DNA of 5,917 nucleotides from CAZQGJ01 sp964592905 (lineage in GTDB: Bacteria; Patescibacteriota; UBA1384; CAYGGE01), in assembly GCA_964592905.1 (NCBI GenBank), contig CAZQGJ010000042.1, positions 1-5,917 of the forward strand, written 5' to 3'. How positions within the stretch are numbered: position 1 is the stretch's first letter; every line of letters begins with the position of its first letter. The notes under the pieces were generated by a model. It searched no databases and was not told the DNA's origin. It was given only the letters and a program-made list of their open reading frames with translations. A program made the position numbers and the translations under genes. Positions 1-5,917 of the stretch are shown here, one piece after another.

Positions 1-707
1 GTAATCGCCCGAGCGATTGGCTCAACCGTTTGCCAGTCGAGATCGCGATCGACATCGAGAGCGACGACATCAGGCTTAAGATACTGTCCTTGGATTAGTC
101 CTGGCTGACCGGTGGCCGAGATGATGACATCGAGCTCTCGTAACGAATTAGGGTTAAAATTGGCCTCGTCAAAAAGCTCGGGTTTCAGCCCAAGTCGCCG
201 CAAAGTGTTGGCTAGCGGTAACCCAACCAAGCGACCCTGTCCGACGATACCGATCTTTTGGTTAGTCAGCGTAATCTCATACTCACTGAGAAGCTGCATA
301 ATCGAGAGGACGGTCGGCGGAGTGAACGGACTCTGAGCCGTTAAGCCATCGACATCTTTTTGGGGCTTTACGAGGTTGAGAATCGTTTCGGTATCTAGAC
401 TCTCGGGCAACGGCAACTGGATAATTATGGCGTGACAATCTGGATTTTGATTCAGTGAGAGAATGATCTCTTTGATGCGGTCTGGGCTGGCATCTTGATT
501 AAAGTGATGACTGCGGAAGATGATACCCAAATCCTCGGCCTGTTGACGTTTAATCTTATCAACATAGAGACGACTTTTCGGGTCATCGCCTACCATTACC
601 ACATCAAGCCGCGGCTGTATGCCGTGTTGAATTAATGAATGAACTCGAGCAATTAGGTTGACTCGCTCACGATCGATGATCGTGTGACTTGTCAGATGAA
701 TCGACAT
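1..707 (-). CDS. folD: Methylenetetrahydrofolate dehydrogenase / methenyl-THF cyclohydrolase FolD (C-terminus cut by window edge)
   Basis: FolD is a cytosolic enzyme that oxidises 5,10-methylene-THF to methenyl-THF with NAD(P) and hydrolyses this to 10-formyl-THF, or works in reverse. I translated the minus strand from an ATG at 707-705; 235 codons are visible with no stop. Visible family signatures are the substrate-site YVDKIK (residues 48-53), QLPLP (97-101), KDVDG (117-121), an abbreviated Pro-x-Thr-Pro segment PFTPP (127-131), and a Rossmann glycine/phosphate loop GQGRLVGLP (156-164). ATGQPG (198-203) follows, then LDVD (217-220), where the family usually has DVG. The last two bases require a Thr codon, so the usual ITPVPGGVGP motif probably begins just outside. 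About 50 residues are missing, judged against the usual 280-290. The loop between KDVDG and the TP motif is much shorter than in E. coli FolD. The start lies 14 nt after the thyX stop and has no clear Shine-Dalgarno. The family call is firm; cofactor preference is unknown. Confidence 0.93.
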   Translation of the reverse strand, partial: MSIHLTSHTIIDRERVNLIARVHSLIQHGIQPRLDVVMVGDDPKSRLYVDKIKRQQAEDLGIIFRSHHFNQDASPDRIKEIILSLNQNPDCHAIIIQLPLPESLDTETILNLVKPQKDVDGLTAQSPFTPPTVLSIMQLLSEYEITLTNQKIGIVGQGRLVGLPLANTLRRLGLKPELFDEANFNPNSLRELDVIISATGQPGLIQGQYLKPDVVALDVDRDLDWQTVEPIARAI

Positions 708-721
708 ATATCTTAACCGAT

Positions 722-2395
722 CTAGCCAGTTGGTTTGAGCTGACTTAATTTTTGGTCGAGACGCTTCTCGGACTCGCGCCGTTCTAACCCGATGGCTGTT
801 TCAAGATTAATGAATTTAAAGAGTGGTTGCAAGCGGGCATCGCGCTTAATTAACTCTTGATACATCTGCTGTACAACCAATCGATAGCCGGGATGGCCCT
901 GTGGGGTAGTCCGTAGTTCGGCGATATGGATCATCTCGCGTAGATTGAGGGTGATATACCAGCGCAAACGATGGGCTTGGGGCAGTAAATACTGAGCCTG
1001 AATCGGGAAGTCAGGGTAAATAGTTTCGTAAGCGGCCACGGCTTGGGTCATCGCCAGTCGATAGCGATCTCCTAGCCCGAGAGCGTCGATCTCTGACGGC
1101 ACCGTTAAACCAAAATATGGGGTTAGGGGTTGTCTCTCTTGCGTCATCGTTCGATGGCGATGCAGATCGTAAAAAGTAGCATAGTCGGTGACTAGCTCGT
1201 AGGTCAGCTGATTATTCTCTAGCCAACGACCAGGTTTATGAAAGCGATTTTGACGCGGTTCGGTTGTGCTTTCGATTAGCTCAGCTACGGCCTTGGCCTC
1301 AAGCTGATTGACTAATTGGGTGGCCTGAGTCAACGATAGGTCGCTCTGGCTAAAGATTAGATGGGCCAACGATCGATCTAAATCGTTCGGATCATAATGC
1401 GTCAGTTTAACCTGAGTGTCATCAAAAGTTTCGCTGATGAGCGGACTGGCCAGCTCGGCGGTTTTTGTCGTCAGCGTTTGGCGCAGAGTCTCAAGATATT
1501 GAATCGTCGGCTGTCCGTATTTAGGATCGTTGGCTCGTTTAACGAACGAAGGAATGACGGTGCTGAGCTCTTGATGCATCGTTTCGGCTAGCTGCCTGGC
1601 TTCTGGCCAAGGACTTGCCAGAAGTTTCGTGATGAGATAGCGAAAGCTTCGTCCATTACCGTAAAGACCAGTATTCGAGAGCACACCAAGCGGTAAGAGG
1701 CCGCGTAGTGTGTCGCAAACTTTAGCCCTGATCGTACTTTGGTAAGCTCGATCGGTCTCGTCGGATTGTTGAGGGAACTCAGTTTGATAGTACTGTTTAA
1801 CCGGTTTGATTAAGGCAGCATAAGTCTCGAAGAGCTGGTCCATCGCATCGGTGTATATTTTGGCATGAGGACTAGCTAAGAGTTCGGGGTCGCGATAGTA
1901 AAGATAATGTCCGTCGATCTTTTGGTCGAAATAAACGTAGCGCGAAGATTTTTCGAGCGGTGAGATACCGATTCGAGAGTCTTGGATCAGTTTAACCACA
2001 GGACGGCTGACGCCCTCGATTGCCAGGTGGGCACCGCCGAGCTCCTCGACTGAATCGTCGCCGTAACCGACTAGGACTCGCGAATAGAACTCCTCGGCTT
2101 TTTGAATCGCTAATGAGTGATCATTGGATTGCTCAGCGCTAACCAAGCCCGCTAGGCCCGCCTCTTGGTTGTTAATAAACTCATCGAGCAAGACTCGACG
2201 CAACGATTTGTCGGTCCGGCTATAGCGTGAGAAGAGCGCGCCTTTAATAACCTCGGGTAAGTTTTTGAGGACGAAAACCGGTCGGTCTAGATTGCTAAAG
2301 TATGGCTTGAGTTTGGCTAATTCGCTGGCCTTGAACTCACTCTTTAATTCACTCTGTCGGCTTGGCTGGATAGACTGGGTATCTGATTTAGGCAT
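722..2395 (-). CDS. thyX: Tandem-domain ThyX-like flavin-dependent thymidylate synthase
   Basis: At 557 aa this is more than twice the length of ordinary ThyX (about 220-250 aa), and it appears to contain two ThyX-like halves. In the N-half (about 36-290) GDDSVEELGGAHL (112-124) leads into SRIGISPLEKSSRY (140-153), which ends like the canonical RHRxxSxNExSxRY. LPLG (234-237) and NGRSF (247-251) match the later LPL...NARS block of T. maritima ThyX. In the C-half (about 375-530) HKPGRW (386-391) precedes RHRTMTQE (413-420), and NLREM (484-488) with ELRTTPQGHP (493-502) matches NARSLM...LR. The expected reaction is dUMP + methylene-THF + NADPH to dTMP + THF, using FAD. Residues 1-35 are polar and probably disordered. 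The ATG lies 15 nt after the glyA stop, with no Shine-Dalgarno visible. Long proteins of this type are annotated as FAD-dependent thymidylate synthase in several lineages. Context in a dUMP and folate operon supports that role, but neither half carries the full motif, so activity is inferred. Confidence 0.85.
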   Translation of the reverse strand: MPKSDTQSIQPSRQSELKSEFKASELAKLKPYFSNLDRPVFVLKNLPEVIKGALFSRYSRTDKSLRRVLLDEFINNQEAGLAGLVSAEQSNDHSLAIQKAEEFYSRVLVGYGDDSVEELGGAHLAIEGVSRPVVKLIQDSRIGISPLEKSSRYVYFDQKIDGHYLYYRDPELLASPHAKIYTDAMDQLFETYAALIKPVKQYYQTEFPQQSDETDRAYQSTIRAKVCDTLRGLLPLGVLSNTGLYGNGRSFRYLITKLLASPWPEARQLAETMHQELSTVIPSFVKRANDPKYGQPTIQYLETLRQTLTTKTAELASPLISETFDDTQVKLTHYDPNDLDRSLAHLIFSQSDLSLTQATQLVNQLEAKAVAELIESTTEPRQNRFHKPGRWLENNQLTYELVTDYATFYDLHRHRTMTQERQPLTPYFGLTVPSEIDALGLGDRYRLAMTQAVAAYETIYPDFPIQAQYLLPQAHRLRWYITLNLREMIHIAELRTTPQGHPGYRLVVQQMYQELIKRDARLQPLFKFINLETAIGLERRESEKRLDQKLSQLKPTG

Positions 2396-2410
2396 AGCTA
2401 AAAGTATAGA

Positions 2411-3646
2411 CTAGGAGTTCGGCTTGGCCAGTGGAAAAGCGGTGGTCAGCTCTTTGATCTGCATCGCTAAATTCTGGCTGACTTCGGTCGTCAGCTCTTG
2501 ACTCAAGGCGGTAGCGATAATCTGACCGATGGATTCTAGCTCTAGCGTGCCGAAGCCTCGCGTCGTTAAAGCGGGTGTGCCTAAGCGAATACCAGATGGT
2601 TGACGAGCTGAACCGGTTTCATCAGGTACGGTATTTTGATTTACGGTGATTTGCAGAGAGTGAAGTCGATCAGCCGCATCCTGACCAGTCAGGCCAACCG
2701 AACGGGTGTCGATCAAGATCAGATGATTGTCGCTACCACCGGTCACTAGGCGAAGCTCGGGATTGATTCGATGCAGTCCTTTAATCAAGGCTTGGGTATT
2801 ATCGATAATTTGCTCTGCATACTTAGTAAATGAGGGCTCGGTCGCCTCGGCTAGGGCGACAGCGATCGCGGCGATAGTATGCTCGTGGGGGCCGCCCTGT
2901 AGACCCGGGAAAACTGCGCTATCGATCTTTTTGGCCAAAGCCGGAGTCCGGCTAAAGATCATCGCTCCACGCGGTCCGCGCAAGGTTTTGTGAGTAGTCG
3001 TCATCACTAAATCGGCCAATTCGAATGGACTGGGGTGGACACCGCCAGCGATCAGGCCAGCCACATGGCTGATATCAGCCAAATGTAGGGCGCCGACCTC
3101 GTCAGCGATGGCCTGTATGGCTGACCAATCGATCTGACGGGGATAGGCAGTCGCTCCAGAGATAATCAGCTTTGGTCGTTCGCTTTGAGCTAAGCGACGG
3201 ATAGCCGCATAATCTAGGCGGTGGCTGACAGGGTCGAGGTAGTAGGGAATTGGTTGGTAAAAGCGACCGATCAAGGCCTTGGATAGGCCATGGGTGATAT
3301 GTCCGCCATGATTGAGAGCTAGGCCAAGTACTTTGTCTTTGGGCTTTAAGACGGCCATCAGACAGGCGGCGTTGGCCGGTGAGCCAGAATAGGGTTGAAC
3401 GTTGACGGTATAATCAGTTTTAAAGACAGCTTTCGCCCGTTTGATGGCCAACTCTTCAATCTGATCGATGACTTCATTGCCATGATAGTAGCGAGCCCCT
3501 GGGTAGCCTTCGGCATATTTGTTGGTCAAGATAGAGCCATTGGCCGCCAGCACGGCCTCGGAGACGTAGTTTTCGGATGGAATCATCTCGAGGCCGTGCT
3601 CTTGACGAGTGGCCTCGGCTGAAATTAGATCAAAGATTTTATCCAC
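2411..3646 (-). CDS. glyA: Serine hydroxymethyltransferase (GlyA)
   Basis: This PLP enzyme converts serine + THF to glycine + 5,10-methylene-THF, supplying the methyl donor for ThyX and the substrate for FolD. Its 411 aa is close to the usual 410-430. Visible landmarks are PSENY (23-27), NKYAEGYPGARYY (42-54, with the substrate-site Tyr and Glu), NHGGHITHG (112-120), DISH (191-194, Asp expected to bind the PLP ring nitrogen), TTTHKTLRGPRGA (216-228, with Lys220 the Schiff-base lysine), GGPHEH (251-256) and SGIRLGTPALTTRG (351-364, with Arg354 the substrate-carboxylate arginine). The start is GTG at 3646-3644, preceded by a good AAAGGAG site. It overlaps the folC stop by 8 nt, so translational coupling is likely. 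Small departures from the common family text are Asn in NHGGH (usually Ser or Ala) and Ala in place of the second Gly after GPRG. All key catalytic residues are present, so I expect an active enzyme. Confidence 0.97.
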   Translation of the reverse strand: MDKIFDLISAEATRQEHGLEMIPSENYVSEAVLAANGSILTNKYAEGYPGARYYHGNEVIDQIEELAIKRAKAVFKTDYTVNVQPYSGSPANAACLMAVLKPKDKVLGLALNHGGHITHGLSKALIGRFYQPIPYYLDPVSHRLDYAAIRRLAQSERPKLIISGATAYPRQIDWSAIQAIADEVGALHLADISHVAGLIAGGVHPSPFELADLVMTTTHKTLRGPRGAMIFSRTPALAKKIDSAVFPGLQGGPHEHTIAAIAVALAEATEPSFTKYAEQIIDNTQALIKGLHRINPELRLVTGGSDNHLILIDTRSVGLTGQDAADRLHSLQITVNQNTVPDETGSARQPSGIRLGTPALTTRGFGTLELESIGQIIATALSQELTTEVSQNLAMQIKELTTAFPLAKPNS

Positions 3647-5063
3647 GTTGCTCCTTTTCCCATGACAGACGGTCAGTCAGTGCCTGGGGTTCGCCTGGTT
3701 GAAAGATTAGTTTACCGTGATCCTCTTGCAAAGTACCATCATAGGCCACCGGATGCCAGAGACAACGCAGTAATCCAACCAGATAGAGAGAGCCCGTAAT
3801 GAGAACTATCCCGTCGTGACCGGCTAGATCTTTGGCTAATTCGTAAGCCTTTGTCGGATCGAGCCTAGTTGTGCAGGGAATTCCGTTTTGCCTAACTAGC
3901 TTGGCCAAATCAGTAGTGGCATAGCCCTTGCGTTCAGAAAAGCGGGTCACGATAATCTTATCGACAATCTTAGTCAACGGCTTAAGCGAGGGCAGGAGAT
4001 CTTTACCCTTTTTCATGGCAAAAACCATAATAATACGTTTTTTGGGAAAAAGGATTCGCATCGATTGAGCTAAGGCCGTACACTTGGCCGGATTATGTGC
4101 ACCGTCCAAAATAGTCAGTGGTGAGTGGTCGACGATCTCGAGCCGACCGGGAATAAAGGCCTGTTTCAGACCCTGACGAATAGCCAGATCAGCAATCAAC
4201 CAACCACGAGAGCGTAAAACCTGAATCAGATAGAGCGACATTAAAGCGTTTTGGATCTGATGCTGGCCAATTAAGGACAGATGGAGATCGTAAAAAAACT
4301 GATTCATCACCTCGGCAGTTAGTAGCGAACCGTTGAGGCCTAAGCTCTTGGCTGAACGAGGGTGCTTTTGACCGATTTCGATATATGGGGAACCGAGATC
4401 TTCGGCTCTTCTAGCGAACAGCTCTGAAACGGCGGGTTGAATAGCCCCATTAACGAAGGGAACCTGTGGCTTAATGACGCCGGCCTTGACCATGGCGATG
4501 GAGATTAGGTCCTTACCCAAGAGGCGGGTATGGTCGAGGTCGACGTTGGTGACGCAGGAGACCAACGGTTTAATAATATTAGTCGGGTCGTACTCGCCAC
4601 CCATAAAGGTTTCGATGACGGCGATATCAACGTTCTCGGTTTGAAAATGGAGCAGCGCGGTCATAAAAAGTAGCTCTTGACGCTGAAAGGCACCGTAGCT
4701 ACTTTTCGCCTCGATCTGAAGGGCCTGTTGATAGACATGCTCAAATCGTTGACTGAACTGATCTTCGGTAATTAACTGACCGTCGATTTGCATCCGTTCT
4801 CGAACGGTTTGTAAATGAGGGGTGGTATGGAGACCAACTTTATAACCAGCCGACATTAGGATCTGACTGACGAGAAGCGAGGTTGAACCTTTACCGCTAG
4901 TGCCAGCGATATGAACGGTTGGCGCCTGAAGGTCGACCTGAAGTTTGTGGGCTAAGAGCTCTAAGCGTCGCAAACGATGATAGATCGGCGAGAGCAAACC
5001 ACGTTGTTGACTCTGCCTTAATAAGGAGAGGGCCTGTTGGTAGCGATTGGGGTTAGCTGACAT
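3639..5063 (-). CDS. folC: Folylpolyglutamate synthase / dihydrofolate synthase family protein (FolC)
   Basis: FolC is a Mur-ligase-family ATP enzyme that adds glutamates to folates, and in some bacteria also joins glutamate to dihydropteroate. From the chosen ATG at 5063-5061 it is 474 aa. Landmarks are the P-loop GTSGKGST (54-61, Lys58), TPHL (81-84, usually SPHL), METAL-loop text ETFMGGEYDPTN (151-162, usually EVGLGGRLDATN), TNVDLDHT (172-179, His178 a likely Mg ligand), MVKAGV (191-196, with the expected carbamylated Lys193), PGRLEIV (305-311), LDGAHNP (319-325) and TGSLYLVG (423-430). About 44 residues follow this last motif, a modest extension. The frame is open upstream to an ATG at 5165, but those 34 extra codons lie entirely within dut and have no family resemblance. 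The ATG at 5063 has a weak AAGG five bases upstream and overlaps the dut stop by 11 nt. Without dihydropteroate genes in view, the polyglutamylation role is more likely here, but this is inference. Confidence 0.92.
   Translation of the reverse strand: MSANPNRYQQALSLLRQSQQRGLLSPIYHRLRRLELLAHKLQVDLQAPTVHIAGTSGKGSTSLLVSQILMSAGYKVGLHTTPHLQTVRERMQIDGQLITEDQFSQRFEHVYQQALQIEAKSSYGAFQRQELLFMTALLHFQTENVDIAVIETFMGGEYDPTNIIKPLVSCVTNVDLDHTRLLGKDLISIAMVKAGVIKPQVPFVNGAIQPAVSELFARRAEDLGSPYIEIGQKHPRSAKSLGLNGSLLTAEVMNQFFYDLHLSLIGQHQIQNALMSLYLIQVLRSRGWLIADLAIRQGLKQAFIPGRLEIVDHSPLTILDGAHNPAKCTALAQSMRILFPKKRIIMVFAMKKGKDLLPSLKPLTKIVDKIIVTRFSERKGYATTDLAKLVRQNGIPCTTRLDPTKAYELAKDLAGHDGIVLITGSLYLVGLLRCLWHPVAYDGTLQEDHGKLIFQPGEPQALTDRLSWEKEQRG
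3651..3657 (-). promoter_or_regulatory. Shine-Dalgarno site for glyA inside the end of folC
   Basis: On the minus strand AAAGGAG is followed by four bases (CAAC) and then the GTG start of glyA. This is the only strong ribosome binding site in the window, and it decides the GTG start. It lies within the last codons of folC, so ribosomes finishing folC pass over it. That fits translational coupling through the 8-nt overlap. Confidence 0.8.
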
Positions 5064-5520
5064 GATAGCCTTGAGTCGAACCAAAACCGCCACGATCGGC
5101 GCGTTGCATCGAGCTGACTTCTTGAAACTCGGCGATGCCGATCTGAACGAAGAATGCCTGGGCAATCCGTTCGCCGGCCCGTAGCTCTACAGCGTGATCG
5201 GTAGTATTTTGCACCTGTATGAGTAGTTGGTCCGTTTCGCCGGCAAAATCTTGATCAACGATACCAACAGCTTGTGGAATAATTAGCCCCTTGGCTTTGG
5301 CTAATGAGCTACGCGCCGCGATTAATAGAGCGTAGCCAGGGGGCGTGGCGATGACTAATCCAGAAGGCAATCGAACTATCTCGCCTGGTTGAATCGTCAC
5401 CGAATCCAGGACGGCCAGATCAAAGGCAACCGAGCCGGCAGTTTGATAGGCCGGTAACTCAGCGCGAGGGTCAAGTCGCTTAATTTGAATGGCTAACTTT
5501 GGATTAAGGTTTTCTGGCAT
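5053..5520 (-). CDS. dut: Deoxyuridine 5'-triphosphate nucleotidohydrolase (dUTPase)
   Basis: This 155-aa enzyme hydrolyses dUTP to dUMP and pyrophosphate. That limits uracil in DNA and feeds thymidylate synthase. All five motifs of the trimeric dUTPase family are present in order: I, AGSVAFDL (28-35); II, ARSSLAKAKGL (69-79); III, GIVDQDFAGE (86-95, with catalytic Asp89); IV, RAGERIAQ (114-121); and V, DRGGFGSTQ (142-150), the glycine-rich C-terminal arm that closes on the phosphates. In motif III the usual Tyr is Phe92. The following strand is a few residues longer than in E. coli Dut, as in relatives with a DYxGPxDE-type motif. The ATG overlaps the end of dcd by 17 nt and has no clear Shine-Dalgarno (only ATAAAAACA before it). 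I keep it because the family core begins about ten residues later and no better start is visible. It is likely translated together with dcd and folC. Confidence 0.95.
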   Translation of the reverse strand: MPENLNPKLAIQIKRLDPRAELPAYQTAGSVAFDLAVLDSVTIQPGEIVRLPSGLVIATPPGYALLIAARSSLAKAKGLIIPQAVGIVDQDFAGETDQLLIQVQNTTDHAVELRAGERIAQAFFVQIGIAEFQEVSSMQRADRGGFGSTQGYHVS

Positions 5521-5917
5521 TGTTTTTATCTGGTTGTGTTTTAGGCCCGGTTATTGGTTCTGCTTTTGGTTCTGCTTTTGGCTCTGCTTTTGGCTCTGCG
5601 GTGAAATTACGCCACATCTGGCTGGCCTGGACCTTGTCGGCGCCGCGATATTTACTGTTGAGTTTTTGACTGCCATAGGGTTTTTCCGCCGGACTACTCA
5701 ACGTTTCAAAGGCCATCTGGGCGATCGGCATACCGAGATAGAGAGTAACCGGCATGACGCCGATGTTGCTTAATTCTAGAGTCATCTTGAGTTCGTTACC
5801 AGGGTCAAGAAAGCCGGCGGTCGCATGAACGATAACGCCTAATCTGCCGAGCGAGCTCTTGCCTTCGAGTCGACCGACCATCTTGTCGCTGACGCCAGTT
5901 ACTTCTTGTAAATTGGC
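5504..5917 (-). CDS. dcd: dCTP deaminase (N-terminus cut by window edge)
   Basis: Dcd converts dCTP to dUTP and ammonia and is a structural relative of dUTPase. The last 137 residues are visible; about 80-90 N-terminal residues lie beyond the right edge. The visible part starts in VTGVSDKMVGRLEGKSSLGR. The motif EGKSSLGRLG (visible residues 18-27) is followed by HATAGFLDPG (31-40), TLELSN (46-51, with Glu48 aligning to the catalytic Glu138 of E. coli Dcd), then SSPAEKPYGS and KYRG...WRNF near the end of the core. EGKSSLGRLG and ATAGF resemble archaeal, mycobacterial and many bacterial Dcd proteins, a group that includes bifunctional dCTP deaminase/dUTPases. The separate dut next door suggests a monofunctional enzyme, but the visible sequence cannot settle this. 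After WRNF a tail of about 32 residues, rich in Pro, Lys and Glu, with AEPK repeats, is appended. Its TAA stop lies 17 nt inside dut. Confidence 0.93.
   Translation of the reverse strand, partial: ANLQEVTGVSDKMVGRLEGKSSLGRLGVIVHATAGFLDPGNELKMTLELSNIGVMPVTLYLGMPIAQMAFETLSSPAEKPYGSQKLNSKYRGADKVQASQMWRNFTAEPKAEPKAEPKAEPITGPKTQPDKNNARKP
5556..5600 (-). repeat. 12-bp tandem repeat encoding AEPK units in the Dcd tail
   Basis: On the plus strand the unit GGTTCTGCTTTT occurs twice exactly (5556-5567 and 5568-5579). It is followed by GGCTCTGCTTTT (5580-5591) and a partial copy GGCTCTGCG (5592-5600), about 3.7 units in all. In the dcd frame each unit encodes Ala-Glu-Pro-Lys. The unit is a multiple of three, so changes in copy number would keep the frame. 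It ends 36 bases upstream of the dut start codon. Confidence 0.9.

Noticed and set aside
112..336. Plus-strand open frame of 74 codons opposite folD
   Set aside because: It is antisense to a clearly recognisable FolD reading frame covering its Rossmann region, with no ribosome site or known domain.
2396..2410. Possible promoter or terminator in the glyA-thyX gap or the thyX-folD gap (708-721)
   Set aside because: The gaps are only 15 and 14 nt, contain no hairpin with a T-run, and are too short for a full promoter.
2862..2869. GCGATCGC palindrome, like the HIP1 octamer of cyanobacteria, and frequent GATC/CGATC words
   Set aside because: I found only one copy of the octamer, inside glyA coding sequence. 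The frequent CGATC words can be explained by Asp/Ile/Arg codon choice in this genome.
2727..2993. Plus-strand open frames opposite glyA (also 3395-3622) and opposite thyX (1397-1591)
   Set aside because: They are shadows of conserved coding sequence on the minus strand, with compositions expected from the complement and no independent support.
5064..5165. In-frame upstream extension of folC to an ATG at 5165, giving 34 more N-terminal residues
   Set aside because: The extra codons overlap dut completely, do not resemble a FolC N-terminus and would create a 113-nt overlap. The ATG at 5063 gives a normal FolC start and an 11-nt overlap matching the style of the neighbouring junctions.
5489..5773. 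Plus-strand open frame of 94 codons with a Trp/Cys/Phe-rich repetitive segment that looks membrane-like
   Set aside because: It lies opposite dcd and dut, and its repetitive hydrophobic stretch is simply the reverse strand of the AEPK-coding 12-bp repeat. No start signal or family resemblance supports it.
1..5917. Possible recoding of TGA (code 25 or code 4), considered because the operon looks like a candidate-phyla genome
   Set aside because: All six reading frames run through their conserved motifs with no in-frame TGA, and the visible stops are TAA and TAG. The standard code explains everything, although TGA is not seen used as a stop in this small sample.

Overview
The window is almost entirely protein-coding, and every gene is on the minus strand. 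Read in the direction of transcription (high to low coordinates) it holds six genes: the 3' part of dcd (dCTP deaminase), then dut (dUTPase), folC (folylpolyglutamate synthase), glyA (serine hydroxymethyltransferase), a long tandem-domain thyX-like flavin-dependent thymidylate synthase, and folD (methylenetetrahydrofolate dehydrogenase/cyclohydrolase), which runs off the left edge. Only 29 bases lie between genes (14 between thyX and folD, 15 between glyA and thyX). The other three junctions are overlaps of 17, 11 and 8 nt. I see no internal promoter, terminator, RNA gene, CRISPR array or mobile element, and no stretch of 300 bases without a gene. The arrangement strongly suggests one polycistronic operon whose promoter and terminator both lie outside the window.

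The genes form a connected route to dTMP. Dcd deaminates dCTP to dUTP, and Dut hydrolyses dUTP to dUMP. ThyX methylates dUMP using methylene-tetrahydrofolate and reduced FAD, and it returns tetrahydrofolate directly, so no dihydrofolate reductase is needed. GlyA recharges tetrahydrofolate to methylene-tetrahydrofolate from serine. FolD interconverts methylene-, methenyl- and 10-formyl-tetrahydrofolate. FolC adds glutamates, which keep folates in the cell. The operon therefore amounts to a 'dCTP + serine to dTMP' module plus folate upkeep.

No marker gene fixes the taxon. The tight packing, overlapping genes, starts without clear Shine-Dalgarno sequences, compact divergent FolD, divergent FolC and tandem ThyX-like protein resemble a small-genome candidate-phyla (Patescibacteria/CPR, possibly Saccharibacteria-like) bacterium, but this is inference. 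The five visible stop codons are TAA (dcd, dut, folC) and TAG (glyA, thyX), and all frames read through with the standard code.

The most interesting items are the tandem ThyX-like protein, whose halves seem to keep complementary parts of the ThyX active-site signature; the Pro/Lys/Glu repeat tail of Dcd, which leads into the dut start; and unusual residues in FolD and Dut.
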